From Aldersonia kunmingensis (GTDB lineage: Bacteria > Actinomycetota > Actinomycetes > Mycobacteriales > Mycobacteriaceae), in the NCBI RefSeq assembly GCF_001646865.1, contig NZ_LRRB01000197.1, positions 1-64,000 on the forward strand: a stretch of 64,000 bases of DNA, in the 5' to 3' direction. Positions 54,234 through 61,707 of the stretch are shown in pieces. The notes under the pieces were generated by a model. The model worked only from the letters and a program-made list of their open reading frames with translations, was not told where the DNA came from and did no database searches. Within the stretch, counting starts at the first letter, position 1. Each line of letters starts with the position of its first letter. Both the position numbers and the translations under genes were made by a program.

Positions 54234-55451
54234 CTAGCTCCAGGTCCACGTCGGGGCGGTGTAGCCGCCAGCGGCAGCGATCTTCACCACGCAGGCCGCG
54301 CCACGGTAGCGGACGCCCACGCCGAACGATCGCTGGAAGAAGCTGTCCTGCAATGGATATCGTTGGTCTCGGCCGGGGATGATCCGAAGGCCGGTGTATG
54401 CGGGGTTGGAGTGCTGCCGGAACGCCACTGGATTCTTCGGGCTGTTCGGACCGCCCGTCGCCACGACGGCGATATAGCCCTGCGGCAGATCGTACGAGGG
54501 CACCACCCACGCCGGACCCCACGACCCCAGTACTTCCAATCCGGCGAACTCGCCGGGCGCGACCTTGCCCACGACGTTCTCGGTCGTCAGGTAAGCCGGG
54601 GCGGACTGGCTGGGGATAAAGTCGAATTTGCTTGTGACGCCGTTGGATTCCTCGCCACGTCGCCACGTTGCGATTTCTTCAGATTCAGCAGGATGGCAGA
54701 GCACCAGCAGTCGGCTCGTTGCGTCCAGACCGAATCCCTTGCTGCGCACGGCGGTGACGCCGTCGAGAAGGTCGCCGGGATCTATCGCCGCAGCACCCGA
54801 CACAAGGTAATGGCTTGTGGTGCTGGGGAACGTCTGTCCGGCGTACGGGGGCGGAGTGATGCCGTCCGCCCCGGTGTACAGGCCGTACACCTTGTGCGCG
54901 AACTCGTTCAGCCCCTCGGTAGGGTCGAACAGTCGGCGTAGCAGAGTGCCGGTGGTGAGGCGGTTGTCGGCCTCGAAGGCGCGGTTGATGACCGAGCGAA
55001 CCTGCTCGGCCGTAGCGCTGCGCAGGAACTTCCACGTAAACCTCGACGCCAAATCCCAGTCTCGCAGCGAGTATCCAAGGATCAGCGCGTCGGGCGCGGC
55101 CCGAAGGCCGTGCGGCTCACCGAATTCCGACGCTTCCTCGAAGTTGTCTCCGCCGGGAGCCTGACTGATCGCGTCGCCGACATTGACGGTGCTATAGCTG
55201 ATGAGCGAGGACAACGCGCTGCGGCGCTTGTTCCACTCGGCCATCACGCGCGCGGCCTCGTCCCATATCTTGTTCAGATCGACGCCGTCCGCGGTTTCCG
55301 AGACGAGGACATCGCCTTGGCTGCTGTATCCGGAAGCGGAGTCCGCGCCGTAGGCGAACAGCGAGGAATCGAGCGCGGCGCGATCCGGCCGCGCGAACAA
55401 CGGGCGCGGGTTCCAGCGAGGGCCGGAATAGGTAGGGCGTGAGGTGGTCAT
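54234..55451 (-). CDS. HK97-like major capsid protein
   Basis: 405 residues from ATG 55451, preceded by GGAG. The order LLRRLFDPTEGLNEFAHKVY, VYGLYTGADGITPPPYAGQTF, TSHYLVSGAAAIDPGDLLDG and the C-terminal GLRIIPGRDQRYPLQDSFFQ with RSFGVGVRYRG matches capsid proteins of actinobacterial phages and prophages of the HK97 fold that I recognise. It lacks an obvious N-terminal scaffold/delta domain and no prohead protease gene is next to it. It is the first gene of the leftward arm. A replicating satellite could use it to build its own heads; portal and packaging genes are absent here. Confidence 0.72.
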   Translation of the reverse strand: MTTSRPTYSGPRWNPRPLFARPDRAALDSSLFAYGADSASGYSSQGDVLVSETADGVDLNKIWDEAARVMAEWNKRRSALSSLISYSTVNVGDAISQAPGGDNFEEASEFGEPHGLRAAPDALILGYSLRDWDLASRFTWKFLRSATAEQVRSVINRAFEADNRLTTGTLLRRLFDPTEGLNEFAHKVYGLYTGADGITPPPYAGQTFPSTTSHYLVSGAAAIDPGDLLDGVTAVRSKGFGLDATSRLLVLCHPAESEEIATWRRGEESNGVTSKFDFIPSQSAPAYLTTENVVGKVAPGEFAGLEVLGSWGPAWVVPSYDLPQGYIAVVATGGPNSPKNPVAFRQHSNPAYTGLRIIPGRDQRYPLQDSFFQRSFGVGVRYRGAACVVKIAAAGGYTAPTWTWS

Positions 55452-55817
55452 CGTTTTCTCCATTCGGTAGGTCGCCGTGCCACTTGACAGGCTCGGCGTA
55501 TCGGGGTATTGGCCGCGACTCCCGGTCGCGGAAATTCGGCCACCGACCGAACATGGAGAGCACTACTCTCGGCGTGTACTCAGCGTAACATGTTGTACCA
55601 CAATGGATTTAGCGCGAAGTGGCGCAACGCTGTACACCGCGCCGCTGCGGGGGTACTTTGTAAGCAGCACGCCGGTTTTACGGCCAGGTGTGCGGGTGGC
55701 CAGAGGTCACCATGCAGGAGCGGGGCTCCGCATCAGTGTCAGACAGAACCTGTCTGGGAGATGCGAAGGGCTCCGCTTTTTTCGTCTCCTGGACTTTGAC
55801 GTCAGGAGGAACCGAGA
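55452..55817. promoter_or_regulatory. Divergent control region of the element
   Basis: 366 bases between the capsid gene and the excisionase-like gene, transcribed apart. It contains the palindrome AACATGTT (55587-55594) inside AT-richer sequence likely to be a promoter, and an inverted repeat CAGACAG/CTGTCTG near 55742-55758. A 12-codon leader-like frame begins ATGCGAAGG just before the excisionase-like gene. Such a position usually holds the lysogeny switch or its promoters. Confidence 0.45.
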
Positions 55818-56102
55818 ATGTCACGTCAACCCCACGCTGCGCTGGACCCCGCAGCTGTCACCGCCACCGAAATCATCGAAGTCGGTCCCGCTCCAACGAT
55901 TCCAGGGATCGACCCTTTGGACGTGAATGACCTGTCCGAACCGCAGGTCTTCCTGTACTTGAACGCGATCAACCCGCACATCACCCGCCGGATGGTGCGG
56001 GATGCCGTGCTCCGCAAGGAATTGCGAGGCGTCCTGCGCGGTCGCAAGCATCTGTTCAGCCGGCGAGTGGCCCTGAACTGGATGACGGGCAGCGAGGCAT
56101 GA
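55818..56102 (+). CDS. Excisionase-like helix-turn-helix protein
   Basis: 94 residues with an AGGAGGAA ribosome-binding site. The C-terminal half NPHITRRMVRDAVLRKELRG then VLRGRKHLFSRRVALNWMTG has the look of a MerR/excisionase-type winged helix (helix-turn-helix, then a basic wing with a strand). The first 35 residues are acidic and probably flexible. It lies at the start of the rightward arm, and overlaps the next gene (ATGA). It probably controls excision or early transcription. Confidence 0.65.
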   Translation: MSRQPHAALDPAAVTATEIIEVGPAPTIPGIDPLDVNDLSEPQVFLYLNAINPHITRRMVRDAVLRKELRGVLRGRKHLFSRRVALNWMTGSEA

Positions 56103-56905
56103 GCGCCGCCAGCCGCGATCCGTGGTGGCGTCCAGAGTTCGACGAGTTCTCGGCGTTGTGGTTACCCCACGTCGGCCATGAGACGGAATTCTGGGAAGCG
56201 GTCAGGGCGAATCCGTTCGCTGCACAGGTAGCGAAGGCGCATTGCCCGGATCGACATCGAGGGGACGGCTCCGAGCAGCCGTACAGCCCTGAAGCGCGGT
56301 GTCATCCCCTGATCAGCGAGGCCATCGACCGGGCAAAGGACATGCAGGTGGTGCCGAACGGGGTCGTGGGCTCGTTCTGGTATGCCAACTGCGGACGGCA
56401 AATCCTTGCAGACAGAAATCCTGCGCTGCCCGCACGGGGGCGGAGTGAAGACCACCTACGCCAACTCACTGTCGATCAGGCTGTGGCAGAGGCCGGTCCG
56501 CGGGCGGTGCTGGAACTTAAACGCCGCGAATGCGATTACTACATGGCGGCGGAGGTCGCCGAGTACGGCGGTAGTCCCGTTGCGACGGCAATTCTGTACA
56601 GCCCGTGCGGGATCGGGAATCACGAGTTCTTGGTGTCGGACAGGTGGACCAGGGGACGGATCGCTCGCCTCGTCACGCGGGCGGTGGATATCCCAGACTG
56701 CTTCTTCTGCCCGTACTTTAGCGACAGCCGCCCCGTCGACACCTTCTTGAAGGTGGACTGCGGCGCGGTGCTGCGGGTGTTCCCGGTGTGCGATAGATGC
56801 GAACCGGAACTCGCTCGGGGCGATCACGATTTGGCGCTCGACTGGGAGCACGCCTGGGACGACTGGGACAAGGGCGTTGGTTGGCCCGACGACAAGTTCC
56901 GGTGA
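56099..56905 (+). CDS. Hypothetical protein of the element
   Basis: 268 residues overlapping the excisionase-like gene. It is rich in Trp, His, Cys and Asp. Cys pairs occur at IPDCFFCPYFSD and VFPVCDRCEPELARGDHD, so a zinc-binding site near the C-terminus is possible. The acidic end LDWEHAWDDWDKGVGWPDD is striking. No known family is recognised. Coupled translation with the excisionase-like gene suggests an early function, perhaps replication or immunity. Composition matches its neighbours. Confidence 0.65.
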   Translation: MSAASRDPWWRPEFDEFSALWLPHVGHETEFWEAVRANPFAAQVAKAHCPDRHRGDGSEQPYSPEARCHPLISEAIDRAKDMQVVPNGVVGSFWYANCGRQILADRNPALPARGRSEDHLRQLTVDQAVAEAGPRAVLELKRRECDYYMAAEVAEYGGSPVATAILYSPCGIGNHEFLVSDRWTRGRIARLVTRAVDIPDCFFCPYFSDSRPVDTFLKVDCGAVLRVFPVCDRCEPELARGDHDLALDWEHAWDDWDKGVGWPDDKFR

Positions 56906-57056
56906 GATGCGCTGTGCGGCGCGGGGCGCAGCGGCCCGTTTGCGTTGCTGCACTGGCTATCAGACGCCCCTGACGGCCGATCTGACCGCGTTGCGGTAGC
57001 CACCGGCTACCGGCGCACCCAGCGGTAAACCAACCGCACAAACACGAAGGAGAGAG

Positions 57057-57485
57057 ATGACCCACACGTTTGAATCGTTCGTTAAGCCCGCAGTTCCCGT
57101 CGACGACTGCGATGACGAGTCCCAGGTCGCGTTGCTGCGCGGCCTCTCCGAGGGGCGAGCCATGGCGTGCCCGTTCTGCGGGGTCGAGCACGTGCACGTC
57201 GAGGAGGTGACGGCGGTGAAGGAGGGCTACGGAGGAGGGCACCGAGCGGTGACGGTCAATGCGCATTCCGGAACGGTTCGCGAGAAGGTGGTCTATAACC
57301 CGGTTTCGTACGCGAAAGCGGATGGGTTCTGGATTGAACTGCACATCGACTGCAGACTTTGCCGGGGCGGGTCGTTGGTGTTGGCGCAGGACGGGGGCGC
57401 AACGGAATGGAAGCTCGTCCGGACTCCCAGGCCAGTGACCGCCCGTGTGCCGGTCGAAGAGATCGAGTGGTTCTCGGAAGAGTGA
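57057..57485 (+). CDS. Small CxxC zinc-ribbon-like protein
   Basis: 142 residues with an AAGGAGAGAG site. It holds MACPFCGVEHVHVEEVT and CRLCRGGSLVLA, giving a CxxC-CxxC arrangement of a zinc ribbon of about 55 residues, with beta strands between. No specific family is recognised. It lies between the unknown gene and the primase-helicase gene, separated from the latter by a strong hairpin. Confidence 0.7.
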   Translation: MTHTFESFVKPAVPVDDCDDESQVALLRGLSEGRAMACPFCGVEHVHVEEVTAVKEGYGGGHRAVTVNAHSGTVREKVVYNPVSYAKADGFWIELHIDCRLCRGGSLVLAQDGGATEWKLVRTPRPVTARVPVEEIEWFSEE

Positions 57486-57502
57486 ACGTCCCCGAACGAG
57501 CA

Positions 57503-57535
57503 CGCCCGCTACGGGAAATGGGACCGTAGCGGGCG
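57503..57535 (+). terminator. Perfect hairpin upstream of the primase-helicase gene
   Basis: Twelve-base arms (57503-57514 and 57524-57535) enclose a nine-base loop, 18 bases after a stop codon and 51 bases before the primase-helicase start. No T-run follows. It could be a terminator/attenuator or a structural part of a replication origin. Confidence 0.5.
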
Positions 57536-57586
57536 GCTCGCCATCAACAAAAGCACCTCAACGACAACGGGAAGGCTAACGCCGAG

Positions 57587-59797
57587 ATGTCAAGCCAGCC
57601 TACCGCGCCACCACCATCGGAGCCATCGCGTAATACACAGGGCTACAGAGGATTATCGCCCGATTCGTTCGTGGAGAACGCGAAGACCCTCTGTCAGATC
57701 GGCTGGCACCCGTTGCCGATTGGAAACGGCGTAGAGCGTAAAGCCCTTCGCGCCAGCGGTATTACGGGCTGGCACGGCGAAGACGTCACTGACGAGGCGG
57801 TGTTCCGGGAGTGGGCCGATCGGTGGGCCGCTGACAATCGCGGATTGTTCCTCGCGACACGGATGCCAGTCGGCGTGATCGGCATCGACGTGGACTGCTA
57901 CGACGGCAAACCTGGCGCGCAGACGCTCGCCGAACACGAGCTGAATTGGGGCGCGTTGCCGCCGACGTGGTCGGTCACCGCACGGGCTGACGGTAGCCGC
58001 AAGCTGTTCTTCCGCGTGCCCGAAGGCTGGATCGGTCGCGGCGCACTCGGTCCCGGCGTGGAAATCCTCCAGCGACATCATCGCTACGCAGTGGTTCCGC
58101 CGAGCCCTCATCACACCGGCAGCGTGGTCAAGGCGTACGCGCCCGACGGGCATGACAGCGGTCAACTTCCGCCGCCTGGCGATCTACCGGAGTTGCCGCA
58201 GGCGTGGTGCGAAGGGCTCGCGAGAGACGCCACGCCACTCCTTGAGGGGTCGCCCGAAGAAGCCAACGCGCTTCTCGGTTCGTTTCGGGACGGTCCGATG
58301 AGCGACAAGGTTGTTGCCAAGGTCAACCACACGCTGACCGAGATCGCAATGAAGGGCAGTCGATACGACACGGCCCGCGACGACGTGATGGGGCTGACCA
58401 GCCTTGGCTGGAAAGGCGAGCGCGGAGTGTCCGCAGCGTTGCGCACGATCGAGACCGAATACGTCGCCGCGGTCGCCGACAAGCGCGGGAGCGAGCGCAT
58501 TGCTCGGGAAGAGTTCGAGCGCTTCAAGATCGGCGCAGCCCGAAAGATCGCCGGCGATCCGGACTATCGGCCGATGGACTGGTACAGCGGCGACATGTTC
58601 AACCCCGACGGCACCATCAATCTCAACTCGGGTTGGGCGGAGTGCGTTCGCGAGACACCTATCTGGGGTCCGGGGAAGCTGGCCATGTGGGCGGGTGTAG
58701 CGGCCGAGCCCAGTCAGGCTGCCGAGGGAGAAGGTCCCGGCGTACGGTTCGCGGCTGTCCCGGCATCGGAACTGGCGGGTCCGATTCCACCGATGCAGTG
58801 GCTCGTCGAGGGCGTGTGGCCACTCAATAGCTTCGGCCCGCTTGGCGGCGAGAAGAAGACGCTGAAGTCCTACAACTTGCTATCACTGTCGGTCGCGGTG
58901 GCCAGCGGCCAGCCGTTCTACGACAAGTTCGAGGTCGCGAATCCCGGTCCGGTGCTGTACTACGCGGGCGAAGGCGGGCGCGACGAACACCAGCGCCGGT
59001 TACAGGTCATCGCGCGGGCGTACGGCGTTCCGCTCGAAGACCTTCCTCTGCACACGGTCTTCGACGCCGGAGGGCTGGACGACCCGGAGTTCGTGGGAGC
59101 GATGCGCGATCACCTGGACTACCTGCAACCGCGCTTGGTTGTGCTGGACCCGCTATACGCGTTCCACGCGAAGGGAATCGAGGCGCAGAACCTGTACGAC
59201 CGCGGCCGGATGCTCAGCGACTTCAATCGCCAGGTCGGCAATGAGACATCACTGATCATCGCCGATCACTTCAACAAGACCGGCAAGGGCAACCTGGACC
59301 TGGACAGCATCGCGCAGGCGGGCATGAGCCAATGGGCCGACAGCTGGATGCTGCAACGGCACCGCGAACCACCCGACATGGACGGTGGAGAGTTTCGGCT
59401 AGCGGTCCAATTCGGCTCGCGGCGTTGGGGTGGCCGCGAATGGAATCTGGATTGGTCGCTGCCGTCGGCCGAAGCGATGGAGCGCGGCGAGGCCGGCGAA
59501 GTCGGTTGGAAGATCGAGCGGGCTGCGTCCTCGCGGGGCGCTGAGGTCAGGGAAAGCGAACTGGCGCTGCGTATCCTGCGCGAACTGTGGAAGTCGCCTG
59601 GCATTCATACCAAGTCCGAACTGACCCACATCGTGCCGGGTCGTAACACCGACGTCGCCAAGGAAATCCATCGACTCATCGAACTGGGATTGGTGCACGA
59701 GCAGAAAGCGCCGCGACCCGAAGGCAAGCGGACGGTTAATCGCAATGTTCTGTTCGCGCGTGAGCTGAAGCTTGCAACGGATGGGGACGAACAATGA
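57587..59797 (+). CDS. Primase-polymerase/RecA-like helicase replication protein
   Basis: 736 residues. N-terminal part: primase-polymerase (prim-pol) domain with VIGIDVDCYDG (Asp101, Asp103), GSRKLFFRVPEG and LQRHHRYAVVPPSPHH. From about residue 400 a RecA-like ATPase (AAA_25 type) follows: SFGPLGGEKKTLKSYNL at the Walker A position, VLYYAGEGGRDEHQRRL, RLVVLDPLYAFHAKG (Walker B) and LIIADHFNKTGKG. The Walker A has GEKKT in place of GKT/S. The C-terminus RILRELWKSPGIHTKSELTH is a winged helix. This is the typical replication initiator of plasmids, satellites and prophages, and an iteron cluster follows. Confidence 0.88.
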   Translation: MSSQPTAPPPSEPSRNTQGYRGLSPDSFVENAKTLCQIGWHPLPIGNGVERKALRASGITGWHGEDVTDEAVFREWADRWAADNRGLFLATRMPVGVIGIDVDCYDGKPGAQTLAEHELNWGALPPTWSVTARADGSRKLFFRVPEGWIGRGALGPGVEILQRHHRYAVVPPSPHHTGSVVKAYAPDGHDSGQLPPPGDLPELPQAWCEGLARDATPLLEGSPEEANALLGSFRDGPMSDKVVAKVNHTLTEIAMKGSRYDTARDDVMGLTSLGWKGERGVSAALRTIETEYVAAVADKRGSERIAREEFERFKIGAARKIAGDPDYRPMDWYSGDMFNPDGTINLNSGWAECVRETPIWGPGKLAMWAGVAAEPSQAAEGEGPGVRFAAVPASELAGPIPPMQWLVEGVWPLNSFGPLGGEKKTLKSYNLLSLSVAVASGQPFYDKFEVANPGPVLYYAGEGGRDEHQRRLQVIARAYGVPLEDLPLHTVFDAGGLDDPEFVGAMRDHLDYLQPRLVVLDPLYAFHAKGIEAQNLYDRGRMLSDFNRQVGNETSLIIADHFNKTGKGNLDLDSIAQAGMSQWADSWMLQRHREPPDMDGGEFRLAVQFGSRRWGGREWNLDWSLPSAEAMERGEAGEVGWKIERAASSRGAEVRESELALRILRELWKSPGIHTKSELTHIVPGRNTDVAKEIHRLIELGLVHEQKAPRPEGKRTVNRNVLFARELKLATDGDEQ

Positions 59798-59818
59798 GCC
59801 GCTGCGCGCGGCACAGCC

Positions 59819-60024
59819 GGGGGCGAGTTGCCCAACCTGCCCCGCAACTCGCCCCCGCGTGGGGTCAAGTTGCCACCGAGGCCGCAAAAGGGCTGGTAGA
59901 CAAACAGATCCAACTTGCCCCTTGTGGGGTCAAGTTGGATCGGCCGGGTACCGGGCGGGCTGGCGGGGGCAACTTGCCCCGCCGCCCCCGCCCTTAGGCG
60001 CAAGTTGCCGGGGGCAAGTTGCCC
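59819..60024. repeat. Iteron-like repeat cluster, probable replication origin
   Basis: About eight copies of a GGGG(T)CAAGTTGCC-like unit in both orientations: 59819-59833 (CGAGTTG variant), 59844-59856 (inverted, forming 13-base arms with the first), 59860-59874, 59908-59921 (inverted), 59925-59940, 59965-59980 (inverted), 60001-60009 and 60010-60024. The core CAAGTTG is invariant in most copies. They fill the gap between the primase-helicase gene and the next gene, exactly where an initiator-bound origin is expected. Confidence 0.75.
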
Positions 60025-60063
60025 ACCAGCGGCCCACCGATCCGCGAGAGAGGAAGGACACAA

Positions 60064-60855
60064 ATGAACGAGGAATGGGTTGTGGACGAGGACGGCCAGC
60101 GAGGCCGGTGGATAGCCGATCCGGACGATCCGGAATGGGAGGTGTGGGAGCCGGCGAAAGTCGCAGCGAAAGTCGACGGTTTGGAAGAGGACCTATCGAA
60201 GAAGGTCGTCGTCTGGAACGACGGGCGCGGACCACGCAGGCCGTGCCAAGCACGCAAGACCAGTGGGGAGCCGTGCCAACGCGCAGCGGTGAACGGCGCA
60301 GACGTTTGCGGCACTCATGGAGGCAGAGCCCCGCAAGTGAAGCGGAAGGCGCGCCTTCGCCTGGAGATGGCGGCTGACCGGCTCGCCCGCGAGTTGCTGG
60401 GCCTTGCCACTGGAGAGGGCGTTGCCGACGGTGTGCGGCTCGCGGCTACCCGTGATGCTCTGGATCGGGCCGGGTTGGGGGCCAAGACCGCTGTCGAGGT
60501 CGAAGTCGGGCCGAGCAAACCCTTCCAGCAGATTCTGGACGCGGCGATGGGGATAACCGGCGGATCGCGCGCCGAAAGCCGCACCCGCCGAGGGGAACTG
60601 GACGCCTTTGCCGACGAGGTCAACCCCGAGGACGCCTGGCAGGACGCGGAGATAATCGAAGCGCAGGCCGAGGAGGAAGACGAACCTGACGGGTCGCCGG
60701 CTCCGCGTCCACCCGAACCGTACGAGACCGACGCCGGGCTCAGCGAAGCGCCGAGCGCAGGGCTCCTCTCGATGGAAGACGCCTTGGCGCAGTTGCAGGC
60801 CACGCCCCTACCGCCGCAGCAGCCCGCCCCACGCAGGCAGGGCAACGGCCATTAG
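60064..60855 (+). CDS. HGG zinc-motif protein (small-terminase-like candidate)
   Basis: 263 residues from ATG 60064, preceded by GAGGAAGG. The central motif CQARKTSGEPCQRAAVNGAD continues to VCGTHGGRAPQV, a C-x8-C-x10-C-x2-H pattern ending in HGG that is common in actinobacteriophage and prophage proteins, including small-terminase-like ones. A basic helix follows (KRKARLRLEMAADRLAREL). The C-terminus is acidic and Pro-rich (EEEDEPDGSPAPRPPEP). Function uncertain; DNA recognition for packaging or replication is possible. It stands right after the iteron cluster. Confidence 0.65.
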   Translation: MNEEWVVDEDGQRGRWIADPDDPEWEVWEPAKVAAKVDGLEEDLSKKVVVWNDGRGPRRPCQARKTSGEPCQRAAVNGADVCGTHGGRAPQVKRKARLRLEMAADRLARELLGLATGEGVADGVRLAATRDALDRAGLGAKTAVEVEVGPSKPFQQILDAAMGITGGSRAESRTRRGELDAFADEVNPEDAWQDAEIIEAQAEEEDEPDGSPAPRPPEPYETDAGLSEAPSAGLLSMEDALAQLQATPLPPQQPAPRRQGNGH

Positions 60856-61065
60856 ACCGGCCCAGCCGCCCCGTACGCAGCCCAGCTCCACCCGGCCCGC
60901 ACCCGCGCAGGGCAGCGCGCACCTCAACGGCACATCGAGCGCGAAACATCAAGCGAGACAACATCACTCGGCGTCAAGGAAAGGTTGACGCGGGTAGTGT
61001 GGGTAGTGGTAAACGCCAAATGCCCGGTTGACGTTTACCACCACCGACCAAGGGAGACAGCGCAA
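60856..61065. other. Spacer upstream of the recombinase pair
   Basis: 210 bases with no gene. A TTGACG element at 60985-60990 stands 17 bases before GGTAAA at 61008-61013, forming a promoter-like pair. The large inverted repeat described next overlaps the presumed -10. Confidence 0.45.
61006..61041. promoter_or_regulatory. Inverted repeat at the recombinase promoter
   Basis: GTGGTAAACGCCAA (61006-61019) and TTGACGTTTACCAC (61028-61041) are 14-base inverted arms with one mismatch, separated by eight bases. They lie 25-60 bases before the serine recombinase start. Such a site would let a dimer (the recombinase itself or a regulator) repress the recombinase genes. Confidence 0.55.
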
Positions 61066-61707
61066 GTGAAGATCATCGGCTACGTGCGAGTCAGCACAAA
61101 GGATCAGGCTGCAGAGGGCTACGGCCTCGCGGCACAGCGAGAAGCGTTGGAGCAGTGGTGCATTGCCAATAATCACGACCTTCTCACTGTCGCAACTGAC
61201 GTCGTCAGCGGCGGCAAGGCATCGAAGATGCACGGACGAGACGTTGCGGTCGCGGCAATCGAGCACGGCCTGGCCGACGCACTGCTGGTGCGGGCACTGG
61301 ACCGCGCGACCCGCAGTCAGCTGGACTTCGCCGCGCTGGTGAAGCGAGCAGAGGACTATGGTTGGCGACTTCTCGACTGCGAAGGTGGCGACAGCAGCGA
61401 CCCCAATCAGCGCATCGTCATGGACGTGAAGAACAGCGTCGCCGCCGAGGAGAAGCGACGCATCAGCCTGCGAACGAAGGAAGGGCTGGCACGTGCTCGC
61501 CGCGAGGGTAAGGCGTTGGGCCGTCCTCGGCTGATCAGCAAGCCCATCGAGCGCCGCATCCAGGTACTGGCAGACCGCGGCCTCGGCGCTAAGGCCATCG
61601 CCGCCCAGCTGACCGCCGACGGAATCCCCACGCCCCGAGGCGGAACGGAGTGGAGCCACGCCACGGTGCGCGACGTGCTGGCCCGGATGGCGAAGGCGGC
61701 AGCGTAA
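61066..61707 (+). CDS. Serine recombinase (resolvase/invertase type)
   Basis: 213 residues from GTG 61066, preceded by AAGGGAGA; a longer frame lies upstream but runs into the promoter. The catalytic serine is Ser10 in YVRVSTKDQAAEGYGLAAQR, with ALDRATRSQLDFAAL and EKRRISLRTKEGLARARREG in the catalytic domain. The C-terminus has the helix-turn-helix GLGAKAIAAQLTADGIPTPR. It is a small resolvase/invertase-class protein, not a large serine integrase. Its stop overlaps the integrase start (TAATG). Its role may be resolution of multimers or regulation of the integrase. Confidence 0.88.
   Translation: MKIIGYVRVSTKDQAAEGYGLAAQREALEQWCIANNHDLLTVATDVVSGGKASKMHGRDVAVAAIEHGLADALLVRALDRATRSQLDFAALVKRAEDYGWRLLDCEGGDSSDPNQRIVMDVKNSVAAEEKRRISLRTKEGLARARREGKALGRPRLISKPIERRIQVLADRGLGAKAIAAQLTADGIPTPRGGTEWSHATVRDVLARMAKAAA

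Noticed and set aside
53274-54237. Three long plus-strand frames opposite the small basic and capsid-linked genes
   Set aside because: They are Arg/Pro/Ala-rich translations of the opposite strand; the minus-strand genes have good ribosome-binding sites and overlapping stops and starts.
55752-55817. A 12-codon leader peptide before the excisionase-like gene
   Set aside because: The ATG follows GGGAG too closely for a good ribosome-binding site and no regulatory codon run is seen, so it is noted only in the control region entry.
59772-60377. A 201-codon frame running through the iteron cluster
   Set aside because: Its sequence is made of translated repeats and then runs out of frame over the HGG gene. 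No ribosome-binding site supports it.
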